DNA of 37,161 nt from Candidatus Methylumidiphilus alinenensis (GCA_003242955.1 QJPH01000508.1:1-37161); one strand, 5' to 3'. Shown: positions 1-8,087, numbered from the stretch's first letter. The notes: generated by a model from the letters alone, not told the origin. Numbers and translations: made by a program.

Positions 1-324
1 CTGCTGGCCCCCTGGGGAATCACCCTGTTGGCAGGTGAAGACTTTCGCCCGGCGGTTCAGCCATTCCAATGGATGCTGCCGGGTTTAATCGGCATGACGT
101 TTTCTGCCGTCATGGCACCGCAGTGGATAGGCAGGGGCTATTTTTGGCAAGCGGCTGGTTTGACTTTATTGGTGGGGTTAATAAACCTAGCCGCCAACTT
201 ATGGCTGATCCCAATCCATGGCATGCAAGGCGCGGTTTATGCGTTCCTAGGGACTTACACTTTTTCTATATTAGGCAATGGTGCAATGGCGTGGCATTGC
301 AACAAAGTCAGTCTACCTACCTAG
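1..324 (+). CDS. Polysaccharide flippase (Wzx/MATE-like), C-terminal part
   Basis: An open frame runs from base 1 to a TAG stop at 322-324, so the gene begins upstream of the window. The roughly 107 visible residues contain hydrophobic stretches typical of the last helices of a multi-helix transporter (for example around LTLLVGLINLAANLWLIP and GAVYAFLGTYTFSILG). The layout resembles the C-terminal half of oligosaccharide flippases of the MATE/MOP superfamily, which move lipid-linked repeat units across the inner membrane. The glycosyltransferases downstream fit a surface-polysaccharide locus. A family call from a C-terminal fragment is only moderately safe. Confidence 0.6.
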   Translation: MLAPWGITLLAGEDFRPAVQPFQWMLPGLIGMTFSAVMAPQWIGRGYFWQAAGLTLLVGLINLAANLWLIPIHGMQGAVYAFLGTYTFSILGNGAMAWHCNKVSLPT

Positions 325-340
325 GATATGACAATGAACT

Positions 341-501
341 TAAAGCGTTTTCTATATCTATTCGTTACTTACATATATACGCCCCATGTCGGCAAAGGGT
401 TACCGACCTACTGCGTAGCAAGGATTGTAGGGCGACAACCCTTTGCCGCCAACTATTTAAAAACATAAACAAAGTAATCAATGGACGTTAAAAACGCTGT
501 A
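341..501. repeat. Small inverted-repeat element (family A), copy 1
   Basis: About 161 bp that match a second copy at 10545-10695 over nearly their whole length. The ends are TAAAGCGTTTT and AAAACGCTGTA, an imperfect terminal inverted repeat that reads TACAGCGTTTT in the other copies. Inside are mirrored segments around GGCAAAGGGTTACC and GGCGACAACCCTTTGCCGCC. The outer TA dinucleotides would suit an IS630/Tc1-type element that duplicates TA on insertion. No coding capacity was seen. The right end overlaps the start of the downstream glycosyltransferase gene. Confidence 0.75.
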
Positions 502-1971
502 ATTCAAGCGACAAAAGAAACAGCCAAGAATATTAGGAAATATGCCATGGAATTGGTCGATTCAGATATCGAATCTGCATTGATAGTCGCAAATTTTTAT
601 GGCGACTATTTGAAAAACAACTCTATAGGCATTTTTTCCGATATTGATTTTGAGGAGTATTTTGCCCAACGCTTGCTCTATATTACTAAAGGTAAAGTGC
701 AAAATAAGCGATTTGAAACCCTCCATTTGATGACAACGGCCCTTACTTACGGTGGCCACACTCGTGTAGTTGAAAGATTCTTGAACAATGGATTAGGCGA
801 CGGACTAGCTTCCTTAGACAAACTCCCCGAAAAGGTGGCAACTGCAATCCCTCGCAACATATTGAAACATGAACGTATTCGCCAACAATCAGGAATCGCA
901 ACAATAAATAGTATCCTAGAAATTGGTCTACACTATGAATACGTTATTTTGCATATACATCCAGAAGATATTTATTCTACTGTAGCAGCGATTCTATTGG
1001 CTAAACTAGATGTAAGAGTTTTATTTTATAATCACTCAGATCATACTTTCTCATTTGGGTATTCTGCCGCAGAAAAAATCCTAGAAATTAGTAAATACGG
1101 ATGGATTAGGGGGACTATCCGCAGAATAGTACATAAGCAAACCTATGTCGGCATTCCTATTCCAGTTTTTAATTTTAATATAAATAAAAACAATGATAGA
1201 AAATTTGTCATTGGCGTTATGGCGGGCTACACGCGGAAATTTTTGCCATGGGGCGAGTATAGTGTGACCACTTTCCTAAACCAGTTGTTTAAAGACGGTG
1301 AAACTTTTTCAGATATGAATATCATCATTTGTGGACCCACTGGAAAAGAAAGATTCTGGCAAAGACTGGATAAATCAGCCCGTGACCATGTTAAGTTTTT
1401 GGGGTCAATTCCCCATGCCGATTATCTCAAATTGATTTCTTCTGCCGATTTTTATGTAGATAGTTTTCCTGTGGGAAACGGCACGGGATTTGTAGAATCA
1501 GTGATGCTAGGCCTACCTTCATTTGGTTTGGATTTATCAACGGGTTATTCCTATGCGGATATTTTACGGTCCCCTTCTGTAGCAGATTTAATTGACGCGT
1601 TAAGGTGCTTCCGTGTTAATAATGCAGCAGTGCGCCGTAATACATTGGAAGTCCGTCAGCGTGTAATTAATGAACAATCTGTTGCAGTATGTATTGAGCG
1701 TATACGAAGTGCGATGAAGGGTGAACCTGGTATTCCGCTTCCGCCATATTTACAATCTATGAATTGTATAGAGGATTTTTGGGAAAAAAACTGGGAGTCT
1801 AATAAAATAATCCATGCTCCCCTTCGGATGCTGCCCAATCTTCCAATGTATCACATAATTAAACTATTGAGATGCTGGACAGATACTTGGCCTTATTCTA
1901 CTACGTTTTTATTAATTAAATGTACACTACTCAGGTTAATTAATACATTAAGATCAATACTCTTGGGCTAG
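481..1971 (+). CDS. Glycosyltransferase-like protein (GT4/GT-B type)
   Basis: A 496-residue protein with an N-terminal part of unknown function and a C-terminal GT-B-like nucleotide-sugar domain. Features near the C-terminal half include IICGPTGKERFW, VKFLGSIPHADYLKLISSAD and a DSFPVGNGTGFVESVMLGLP stretch that resembles the donor-binding E-x7-E region of GT-B enzymes. The gene is AT-rich compared with its neighbours, as often seen in surface-polysaccharide loci. The start is uncertain. The ATG at 481 lies inside a repeat element, has a TAA stop two codons upstream and no ribosome-binding site. An ATG at 547 has AGGA eight bases upstream and may be the working start. The acceptor is unknown. 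Confidence 0.65.
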   Translation: MDVKNAVIQATKETAKNIRKYAMELVDSDIESALIVANFYGDYLKNNSIGIFSDIDFEEYFAQRLLYITKGKVQNKRFETLHLMTTALTYGGHTRVVERFLNNGLGDGLASLDKLPEKVATAIPRNILKHERIRQQSGIATINSILEIGLHYEYVILHIHPEDIYSTVAAILLAKLDVRVLFYNHSDHTFSFGYSAAEKILEISKYGWIRGTIRRIVHKQTYVGIPIPVFNFNINKNNDRKFVIGVMAGYTRKFLPWGEYSVTTFLNQLFKDGETFSDMNIIICGPTGKERFWQRLDKSARDHVKFLGSIPHADYLKLISSADFYVDSFPVGNGTGFVESVMLGLPSFGLDLSTGYSYADILRSPSVADLIDALRCFRVNNAAVRRNTLEVRQRVINEQSVAVCIERIRSAMKGEPGIPLPPYLQSMNCIEDFWEKNWESNKIIHAPLRMLPNLPMYHIIKLLRCWTDTWPYSTTFLLIKCTLLRLINTLRSILLG

Positions 1972-2118
1972 GTGCGCAAACCAGCATTTCTCATTTTTGC
2001 GAAGATTAATAAGAGCGGGTTTGTTGAAAATATGGATTGCTGATTTTGCCATGACTGGTCTCCGCCAAAAGCGATAACCTGTTAAACTGTACCGTGTTTT
2101 AGCAACCAAGAGGTCACC

Positions 2119-2421
2119 GTGCGACTGACTCCAGCGCAAATCCATGCGATCACCCAAACCATTTCCCGTTTAACTACAGGGACTGCGGAAGTCTTCCTGT
2201 TTGGTTCCCGGCTTGATGACCAAGCTAGGGGCGGGGATGTGGACATCTTGATTGAAACTGCCACCCCGCTCGCACTGCTTGATCGAGCGCGTATCAAGAT
2301 GGAGTTGGAAGCCCTTGTCAACCTGCCAATCGATATTGTCTCGCAGGTGAAGAACTCGACACCTACCCCGTTCCAGCGCATCGCTCGGGCCAACGCCGTC
2401 AGATTGGAGGCGCAACCATGA
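2119..2421 (+). CDS. Nucleotidyltransferase-domain protein (MNT-type antitoxin-like)
   Basis: A 100-residue protein beginning at GTG, preceded by AGAGGT. It carries the minimal nucleotidyltransferase signature GSRLDD followed by GGDVDILIE (residues about 30-46), with the two metal-binding aspartates of the GSx10DxD motif intact. Such small MNT proteins usually pair with a HEPN-type partner and in characterised systems act as antitoxins that modify the toxin with AMP. Its TGA overlaps the ATG of the next frame (ATGA), the usual coupling for such pairs, but that partner is broken here. No substrate can be stated. Confidence 0.75.
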   Translation: MRLTPAQIHAITQTISRLTTGTAEVFLFGSRLDDQARGGDVDILIETATPLALLDRARIKMELEALVNLPIDIVSQVKNSTPTPFQRIARANAVRLEAQP

Positions 2422-2673
2422 CCAGTACCGCTCTTGAGGCTGAGCGGGCGCACCTCGCCGGCCTACTTGAGGCTATCCAGCGTTGCGTCTGCCGAACACT
2501 TCAATTCGCTGCACGCCTTAATCCCCAATTTGTATGGTGATGCCGAACGGTTTCTCGCCTAATGCCAAGAAGCCTTGGGCGTTCTGCCAACCCATGGAGA
2601 CTTTACCAATGAGTTCACGGCCATTGTTCGCGCAAAATCCCAGAAAATTCGGCTGAACCCTGAGGTAAGGTAA
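2418..2673 (+). pseudogene. Decayed partner gene of the MNT protein (HEPN-like remnant)
   Basis: The ATG at 2418 opens a frame (MTSTALEAERAHLAGLLEAI...) that closes after about 40 codons. Near 2483 the apparent coding frame shifts: the next frame reads ASAEHFNSLHALIPNLYGDA, meets an in-frame TAA near 2562, and continues as CQEALGVLPTHGDFTNEF and on to RLNPEVR and a TAA at 2671-2673. At least one frameshift and one stop therefore interrupt it. Its position directly after an MNT gene suggests a HEPN-type toxin. That identity is inferred from context, since the remnant is too damaged to show the RX4-6H motif. Confidence 0.6.
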
Positions 2674-3558
2674 ATGAAGCAGGGGCATTGCAATCAAGTC
2701 GCGGCGGTCATATTGAATTACCGCCGTGCTGATTTAACCACACGCTGTGTGGCAAGTTTGTCCGGTCAGGTATCGCTTGCTTTAGTGGTTGATAACTCGG
2801 GGCATGAGGAAGAAACCAAACGACTAGCCGAGTGTATGGCAGTATTAGCCGCCCATGGAGAAAAAACTGATGTAGAGGTTGTTGATCCTGGCGAAAATTT
2901 GGGGTTTGGCAGAGGGGTGGACTACGGAATAAGACGGCTTACAGCCCATGGATGTTTCGAGTGTATACTTCTCATCAACAACGACGCAGTGGCGAGTAAG
3001 GGGATGGTCGAAGGAATGCTCGAAACCCTGCAGGAACAAAAAGGCAACGCCTTGGTCGCCGCAAAAATGGCGAACAGCCCTTCAACTTCATTTCTTTGGT
3101 ATCACCGGCTGTTTGCACTGGTTCTGCAACGACCCTACCTTGGTGCATTCCCTTATCTCAGCGGAGCCTGCCTTTTGGCTCCGTGGTCACTGGCGAAAGA
3201 CGGTTTGTTTGACCCGGAGTTCTTCATGTATGGCGAAGATGTCGAACTGTCTTGGCGCATGACCCAGACGGGTGTGCCTCTGGTGGTCGCCGATGTCATC
3301 TGCGACCACGCCGGCAGTGTCTCAGCCCGGATGGGTAGCCTATTCTACGAGTATCACGTTGCCAGAGGCCATCTTGTGTTGGCAAGAAAGCTTGCCAGAA
3401 ATCAACTCGTATGGGGGGTATTTTTATGTGGACGCGCCATTAGCCTACCCTTACGCGCCACATTACGCTGCTTGCGGCACAAAAGCCTAATCCCGTGGCG
3501 CGGCTTGCTGCTGGCACTGATCGGCAAGACACCTTTGGAACCAGGCTCAAGACCATGA
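2674..3558 (+). CDS. Glycosyltransferase family 2 (rhamnosyltransferase-like)
   Basis: A 294-residue GT-A fold enzyme. The N-terminus has the nucleotide-binding start VAAVILNYRRADLTTRCVAS (residues about 9-28), then GENLGFGRGVDYGI and the metal-binding segment ILLINNDAV in the DxD position. An acceptor-side motif FFMYGEDVELSWRM follows near residue 190 and is typical of WbbL-like rhamnosyltransferases. The last 70 residues are basic and partly hydrophobic, suggesting membrane association. The ATG follows the TAA of the preceding pseudogene directly. It probably adds a sugar during surface glycan assembly; the donor sugar is not determinable. Confidence 0.8.
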   Translation: MKQGHCNQVAAVILNYRRADLTTRCVASLSGQVSLALVVDNSGHEEETKRLAECMAVLAAHGEKTDVEVVDPGENLGFGRGVDYGIRRLTAHGCFECILLINNDAVASKGMVEGMLETLQEQKGNALVAAKMANSPSTSFLWYHRLFALVLQRPYLGAFPYLSGACLLAPWSLAKDGLFDPEFFMYGEDVELSWRMTQTGVPLVVADVICDHAGSVSARMGSLFYEYHVARGHLVLARKLARNQLVWGVFLCGRAISLPLRATLRCLRHKSLIPWRGLLLALIGKTPLEPGSRP

Positions 3559-3587
3559 CCTTTCCCGAAAGAAGCCAAATGTAGGCC

Positions 3588-3868
3588 GGAATAAGACCGC
3601 CCCGGCGGCAGCAATTCTCATTTTGAACAGAACCGGGCGGGTTTGGAACCCGCCCCTACGAATTGTTGTCCCGTATCCCGTTTATAATTCATTGATAATA
3701 TGAAAATAAATTTCTTGCGTAGGGGCGGGTTCCAAACCCGCCCTTATTAATCTTTGCCAAAATGAGAATTGCTGCCCCGGCGGGCGTTTCCAGCAAAGAC
3801 ACGCCGACAGAACTTGTTGAGGTTATGCCGGAAACGCCCGTGACCGGGCTTATTCCGTCCTACTGTGC
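3588..3868. repeat. Imperfect long palindrome, host of the family B element
   Basis: If the element at 3609-3774 and one target copy are removed, what remains is an imperfect inverted repeat. The left arm begins CGGAATAAGACCGCCCC and runs on to GGGCGTTTCC. The right arm begins GGAAACGCCCG and ends GGGCTTATTCCG. It lies between convergent genes, overlapping the last codons of the minus-strand glycosyltransferase, and could have served as a bidirectional terminator or be an older mobile palindrome. Confidence 0.55.
3609..3774. mobile_element. MITE-like element (family B) with 17-bp TIRs and 9-bp target duplication
   Basis: The ends are perfect 17-bp inverted repeats, CAGCAATTCTCATTTTG at 3609-3625 and its complement at 3758-3774. 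The nine bases CCCCGGCGG lie immediately outside both ends (3600-3608 and 3775-3783), a clear target-site duplication. Inside, 3635-3660 and 3718-3743 form a second perfect 26-bp inverted repeat around GGGCGGGTTTGGAACC. There is no open frame, so it is non-autonomous. A 9-bp duplication fits several IS families, including IS1, IS10/IS50 and the IS903 branch of IS5. End-like sequences recur at 18368-18384 and 27097-27113. Confidence 0.88.
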
Positions 3869-4885
3869 AAGGATGGTGCGATAGACGGCGATGTAACGGT
3901 CTATCATCGTTTCAATGCTAAAATGGGTTTCGGCACGAGCGCGGGCGGCCTTGCCCATGCGAAGCCAAAGGCCGGGTTCTGTAGCCAATCGACGGGCGGC
4001 TTCGGCAAAAGCGGAAACGTCGTCTTGCGGACAAAGGATGCCGGTGACACCGTCTTCAACCACCTCGGGCAATGACGAACCATTGGTGGCAATGACCGGC
4101 AGACCACAGGCTTGGGCTTCCAAGGCAGCGAGTCCGAAGCCTTCCAACCTTGTCGGGAATAGTAGTGCGTCGGCATTCTGGTATATGCGGGCCATCGCGC
4201 TTGGCGTAGTAATATTGCCGAACACACGCAAGCCTTCGGGTTTGTTCGCAGGTAATTTAATGGAATGCCTGCTTGTCGTGTATACAAGCTCAAAATCTGG
4301 CATCAACCTTCTCATGATTGGAGCCAGCAAATCGACTCCCTTTCGAGCCGACCAGTTGCCGACAAAAAGCAGCCTAAACGGGCGGCTAGGCTCGTTCCGC
4401 TGCATGGGTTGAAAAATATTGAGGTCAATGCCGTTGTGAAATACATGGATGTCCCGAATGTTAAAAGCCCTTTTCGTTCGGTCCGCTGTGTGTTCACTGA
4501 CAGCAACAACCTGTCGGGCATGAGAAAGGACGTGACGTTCCAATCGCTGAATCCAATTGTTGTGGTAAAGGGACTGGGCGAGAGTCTTGTATGGGGAAAG
4601 TGCGGAATCATGCACACAATGATGCATAGTCGCAACAACCGGCAATTCAAGCGGAATGAAGCGTCGATGCAGCCAAGTGTTGACATGGACAATGTTAGCC
4701 CAGACGGGAGGCTTGGGTACAGGGACTGCCCAAGGCAAATACTCTGCACGATGGGGCAGCCAAAATATTTCCGCCCGCAGTCCACGGCGAAGCAGCCCTT
4801 CGACCAAACTCTCGGTAAAATTGTCCGTGCCAGTTCCAGTGCGGACGGCGGGAAACCAGACGGCGGGTTCAACCAAATCGTTCAT
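3860..4885 (-). CDS. Glycosyltransferase family 4
   Basis: A 341-residue GT-B enzyme. The acceptor-side half includes FPAVRTGTGTDNFTESLVEGL at the N-terminus and the linker VAVSEHTADRTKRAF. The donor-binding half begins about residue 165 with FRLLFVGNWSARKGVDLLAP. The catalytic E-x7-E segment is EGFGLAALEAQACGLPVIAT (residues about 263-282), followed by GSSLPEVVEDGVTGILCP. All key GT4 features appear intact. The gene lies 33 bp downstream of the NlpC/P60 gene on the same strand and converges on the GT2 gene. It probably belongs to the same surface-glycan locus. Donor and acceptor are unknown. Confidence 0.85.
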   Translation of the reverse strand: MNDLVEPAVWFPAVRTGTGTDNFTESLVEGLLRRGLRAEIFWLPHRAEYLPWAVPVPKPPVWANIVHVNTWLHRRFIPLELPVVATMHHCVHDSALSPYKTLAQSLYHNNWIQRLERHVLSHARQVVAVSEHTADRTKRAFNIRDIHVFHNGIDLNIFQPMQRNEPSRPFRLLFVGNWSARKGVDLLAPIMRRLMPDFELVYTTSRHSIKLPANKPEGLRVFGNITTPSAMARIYQNADALLFPTRLEGFGLAALEAQACGLPVIATNGSSLPEVVEDGVTGILCPQDDVSAFAEAARRLATEPGLWLRMGKAARARAETHFSIETMIDRYIAVYRTILAQ

Positions 4886-4918
4886 TTTGACAAGCCTTAA
4901 GTTCGCATTTCCCGCATC

Positions 4919-5668
4919 CTACCGAGCCGGCCTACGCACACCGGCAAACCGCCCCCACCAATACGGGGTGTCCAAGTTGGAAACTGTGACGCTAGCTTTG
5001 CCACTGGACGCGTGAATGAACGAATCATTACCCAGGTAGAGACCGACATGGGCGAACGCCTGGTCTTGGTAATTGAAAACCAAAATGTCGCCAGGTCGTC
5101 GATCTTCGGTAGCCACTTCGGGTAAGTTGTAGGCTATTTGTGCGGCGGTTCGGGGAATCGTGTAGCCGTATTGACGGTAGACATGCCATACAAAACCGCT
5201 GCAATCGAAGCCGTCTTCAGGCGAAGATTTTCCCCACCGGTAAGGGGTGCCTTGTAGGCTTAAGGCGTAACTTAACAGACCATCAGTGGCCGTGGGCACG
5301 GGGGTGGGACTAGCGATCTTTGGCTTGGATGCACAGCCTGCGACGAGCAAAAAAGCCAACAGCAAAATCAGGCAAAAAAACCAGCGTTGACCAAATCCAA
5401 GCCCTCCCGGCAATGCTGTTGAATTGCACTGGTTCCCAAAAGTGCCGTCATTCCGGCAGGGATTGCCGGAATCCAGTCCACAGGGATGTGAAACTGTGGG
5501 CCAGAAATAATTTGAATCAAACACTTGTCCAAGCGACAAGTTACCATCCATGGCTTCTGGATTCCGGCAATCCCTGCCGGAATGACGGGCCTCCAACACT
5601 TGTGTATTACAGCGAGAGCTGGGGCTTGAGAACGAGCAGAAGTTTTCTCCATCGTTTACCTGTTTCAT
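4919..5668 (-). CDS. NlpC/P60 cell-wall hydrolase lipoprotein with repeat-derived N-terminal extension
   Basis: The C-terminal ~130 residues form an NlpC/P60 papain-like domain: GTPYRWGKSSPEDGFDCSGF carries the catalytic cysteine, AHVGLYLGN the histidine and FIHASSG follows. These enzymes cut gamma-D-glutamyl-diamino acid bonds in peptidoglycan. A lipoprotein signal (LILLLAFLLVAGC) lies just before it, but it sits near residue 95-115 rather than at the start. The preceding residues are read through a palindromic repeat (5445-5588). The ATG at 5668 has a good GGGAGG eight bases upstream, so the ribosome-binding site and the signal peptide appear to have been separated by the insertion. A TTG just ahead of PGGLGFGQRW is an alternative start. 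Whether the long form is exported is doubtful. Confidence 0.7.
   Translation of the reverse strand: MKQVNDGENFCSFSSPSSRCNTQVLEARHSGRDCRNPEAMDGNLSLGQVFDSNYFWPTVSHPCGLDSGNPCRNDGTFGNQCNSTALPGGLGFGQRWFFCLILLLAFLLVAGCASKPKIASPTPVPTATDGLLSYALSLQGTPYRWGKSSPEDGFDCSGFVWHVYRQYGYTIPRTAAQIAYNLPEVATEDRRPGDILVFNYQDQAFAHVGLYLGNDSFIHASSGKASVTVSNLDTPYWWGRFAGVRRPAR
5445..5588. repeat. Palindromic element (family E), copy inside the NlpC/P60 gene
   Basis: The outer arms, 5445-5476 and 5557-5588, are perfect 32-bp inverted repeats built around CCGTCATTCCGGCAGG. To the right, up to about 5635, related sequence (CTTGTGTATTACAGCGAGAG) also occurs beside the similar element at 18551-18830, so the mobile unit may be larger than the arms. 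The element stays open in the reading frame of the NlpC/P60 gene. No transposase is encoded. Confidence 0.8.
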
Positions 5669-5715
5669 TTTAATGCCTCCCAAACCGGATTATTCGAGCA
5701 TCAAATCAATCTTAG

Positions 5716-6618
5716 TCAGACTTTTATGTAGTGGTCCAATATCAATACCGCAAAAATTCCCACCAAATAAACCAAGGAATTGGCAAAGGTTTTCCACGCG
5801 ACTTTTGGGCTGGCATCCTGCTTTAGCCGCCATGCGTGATAAACGAACAGGCCGCCAAACACCACTGCACCGATAAGATAAATGATGCCGCTCATGTGAG
5901 TCAAGTAGGGAAAGAGGCCAACGACGAACAGCAGTATGGTGTAAAGGAAGATGTGCAATTGGGTGATGGGAATGCCGTCAGTTACCGGCAACACGGGGAT
6001 TTTTGTCGCTACTGTGCGATAGTCATCCAACCTGGCGATGGCCAATGCCCAAAAATGTGGCGGGGTCCATACAAATATAATCAAAGACAAAAGCAATGAA
6101 TGGGGGTCTACGTTCCCAGTGATGGCACACCAACCCAATACCGGGGGAGCCGCCCCGGTCACGCCGCCGATGACAATGTTTTGCGGTGTTGCCGGCTTCA
6201 AATAGACTGTATAAACAATGGCGTAGCCGATAAGGGTGATAAACGTCAGCACGGTAGCCAACGCGTTGGTGAACTTTATCATCACTGCCATGGACAAAAC
6301 ACCGAGAATCAAGGCAAATAGAATGGCCTGGCGGGGGGTGACTTCCCCTAGCGGCAGTGGGCGTCCACTAGTACGCCCCATTTCAGCGTCGATTTTGTAT
6401 TCGATGATTTGATTGACCGCCGCCGCCGAAGCCGCCGCCAAAGCAATCCCGAATACTGCCCAAAAGGCCAAATCCAAGGGTGGCAATCCTGGCACGGAGA
6501 GAAAAACACCGACGACAGTCGCAAATACAATCTCCCGCAAAACCCTAGGCTTGCATAGTTCCCAATAGGATCGCCATTTTTGTCTCTTTGCGGGTAAGTT
6601 AGGGATTGGTGTTGTCAT
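5716..6618 (-). CDS. cyoE: Protoheme IX farnesyltransferase (heme O synthase)
   Basis: A 300-residue polytopic membrane protein of the UbiA prenyltransferase family. It adds a farnesyl group to heme B to give heme O for terminal oxidases. The first aspartate-rich motif region reads NQIIEYKIDAEMGRTSGRPL (residues about 68-87), with glutamate where aspartate is common, and the second conserved region is FWALAIARLDDYRTVATKIP. About nine hydrophobic segments follow the usual pattern and the length is typical. No cytochrome oxidase genes are adjacent, so the gene is separated from its usual neighbours here. It is divergent from the M16 peptidase genes. Confidence 0.93.
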   Translation of the reverse strand: MTTPIPNLPAKRQKWRSYWELCKPRVLREIVFATVVGVFLSVPGLPPLDLAFWAVFGIALAAASAAAVNQIIEYKIDAEMGRTSGRPLPLGEVTPRQAILFALILGVLSMAVMIKFTNALATVLTFITLIGYAIVYTVYLKPATPQNIVIGGVTGAAPPVLGWCAITGNVDPHSLLLSLIIFVWTPPHFWALAIARLDDYRTVATKIPVLPVTDGIPITQLHIFLYTILLFVVGLFPYLTHMSGIIYLIGAVVFGGLFVYHAWRLKQDASPKVAWKTFANSLVYLVGIFAVLILDHYIKV

Positions 6619-6652
6619 CGTCTGGCTTGCTTTCGTTTACAATAGTTTAATA

Positions 6653-6668
6653 CGGATCGACCGATCCG
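6653..6668. promoter_or_regulatory. Perfect short palindrome between divergent genes (operator candidate)
   Basis: CGGATCG, two bases, CGATCCG forms a perfect 7-2-7 inverted repeat in the 86-bp gap between cyoE (starting at 6618 leftwards) and the M16 peptidase gene (starting at 6705 rightwards). The symmetry and position fit a dimeric repressor or activator site. No second copy was seen in the window and the regulator is unknown. Confidence 0.4.
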
Positions 6669-6704
6669 CACCGATTTATGAACTTCCTATGGAGAAACTG
6701 TATC

Positions 6705-8087
6705 ATGGCGTTATTACGCATGCTCGGCTGCCTGCTTTTAGCCGTGCCGCTATCCTTGCAAGCGGCAAACCCCAAAGTGTCCGAGTTCAAATTGGACAAT
6801 GGATTGAAGTTGCTCGTGCAGGAAGACCATCGCGCCCCCGTTGCCGTCACCCAGGTTTGGTACAAAGTGGGTTCCAGCTACGAACACGGCGGAATCACCG
6901 GTATTTCGCACATGTTAGAACACATGATGTTCAAAGGCACGAAAAAGCATCCGCCGGGTGAGTTCTCCCGCATTATCTCAGCAAATGGGGGTAGTGAAAA
7001 CGCTTTTACCGGCGAAGATTACACCGCTTATTTCCAGACGTTGGAAAAATCACGCCTGCCGATAAGCTTCGAACTGGAAGCCGACAGAATGAGGAGTCTT
7101 AGGCTGATGCCGGACGAATTCACCAAGGAGCAGCAAGTGGTGTTGGAAGAGCGGCGTTTACGCACCGACGACCAACCACGGGCCAAGCTGGGCGAGCAGT
7201 TCAATGCCGTGGCATTTTCCAACAGCCCTTACCGAAACCCGGTCATCGGCTGGCCGGACGATGTTTCCAAGCTAACGGTCAGCGACTTGTCCGATTGGTA
7301 TCAACGCTGGTACGCGCCCAACAACGCAACGCTAGTGGTCGTCGGGGACGTGAAGCCCGATGAAGTTTTCAAACTCGCACAAAAATATTTTGGCCCCCTT
7401 AAGCCCAGCCAATTACCTGCGTTAAAACCACAGGCCGAAATTGAACAAGTGGGCATTAGGCGCATCACTGTCAAAGCACCCGCCAAACTACCCTATATCT
7501 CAATGGGCTACAAGACACCCGTGCTGCATGGCGCGATTGACGAAAACGAAGCCTATGCCTTGGAAGTGGCGGCGGGCGTTCTCGACGGCGGCAACAGTGC
7601 CCGATTGGAAAGCCGCTTGGTGCGTGGACAGCAAATCGCCGCTTCTGTCGGTGCCGGCTATGACCTTTACTCACGGATGCCGAGCTTGTTTATGATCGAG
7701 GGTACACCTGTGCAAGGAAAAACCCTAGTCGATTTGGAGAAGGCTCTGCTGGAAGAAGTCCGCCTGTTGCGGGATGAACCCGTGGCAACCGTGGAACTGG
7801 AGCGCGTCAAAGCCCAAGTTCTGGCAAACAAAGTGTTTGAGCGGGATTCGATTTTTTATCAGGCAATGCAACTGGGTACTGCGGAGACCGTGGGCTTAAG
7901 TTGGAAAAAGGTGGATGAATTCGTGGACAAAATCAACGCGGTGACACCGCAACAAGTGCAACAGGTGGCAAAGAAATATCTAACCGAAGACCGTCTCAGC
8001 ATCGGATATCTGGACCCGCAACCGATACCAGAGGGGCAAACCGCACCGGAAGACCGTACACCCGTGGGAGGCGACCATGTACGCTAA
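6705..8087 (+). CDS. M16 family zinc peptidase, catalytic subunit
   Basis: A 460-residue protein when started at the ATG at 6705, which has GGAG ten bases upstream and gives a clean signal peptide (MALLRMLGCLLLAVPLSLQA). An upstream ATG at 6678 is less likely. The inverted zinc motif HxxEH is intact as HMLEH in GISHMLEHMMFKGT, and the distal glutamate region EEQQVVLEERRL-like segment (KEQQVVLEERR) is present. The protein has the two-domain pitrilysin/processing-peptidase layout. Its stop overlaps the next gene by 11 bp. Together they probably form a periplasmic heterodimeric protease, with this chain providing the zinc site. The substrate is unknown. Confidence 0.9.
   Translation: MALLRMLGCLLLAVPLSLQAANPKVSEFKLDNGLKLLVQEDHRAPVAVTQVWYKVGSSYEHGGITGISHMLEHMMFKGTKKHPPGEFSRIISANGGSENAFTGEDYTAYFQTLEKSRLPISFELEADRMRSLRLMPDEFTKEQQVVLEERRLRTDDQPRAKLGEQFNAVAFSNSPYRNPVIGWPDDVSKLTVSDLSDWYQRWYAPNNATLVVVGDVKPDEVFKLAQKYFGPLKPSQLPALKPQAEIEQVGIRRITVKAPAKLPYISMGYKTPVLHGAIDENEAYALEVAAGVLDGGNSARLESRLVRGQQIAASVGAGYDLYSRMPSLFMIEGTPVQGKTLVDLEKALLEEVRLLRDEPVATVELERVKAQVLANKVFERDSIFYQAMQLGTAETVGLSWKKVDEFVDKINAVTPQQVQQVAKKYLTEDRLSIGYLDPQPIPEGQTAPEDRTPVGGDHVR

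Noticed and set aside
1982-2000. A family B-like end downstream of the first glycosyltransferase
   Set aside because: CAGCATTTCTCATTTTTGC differs by a substitution and an insertion, and no matching right end lies within 300 bp.
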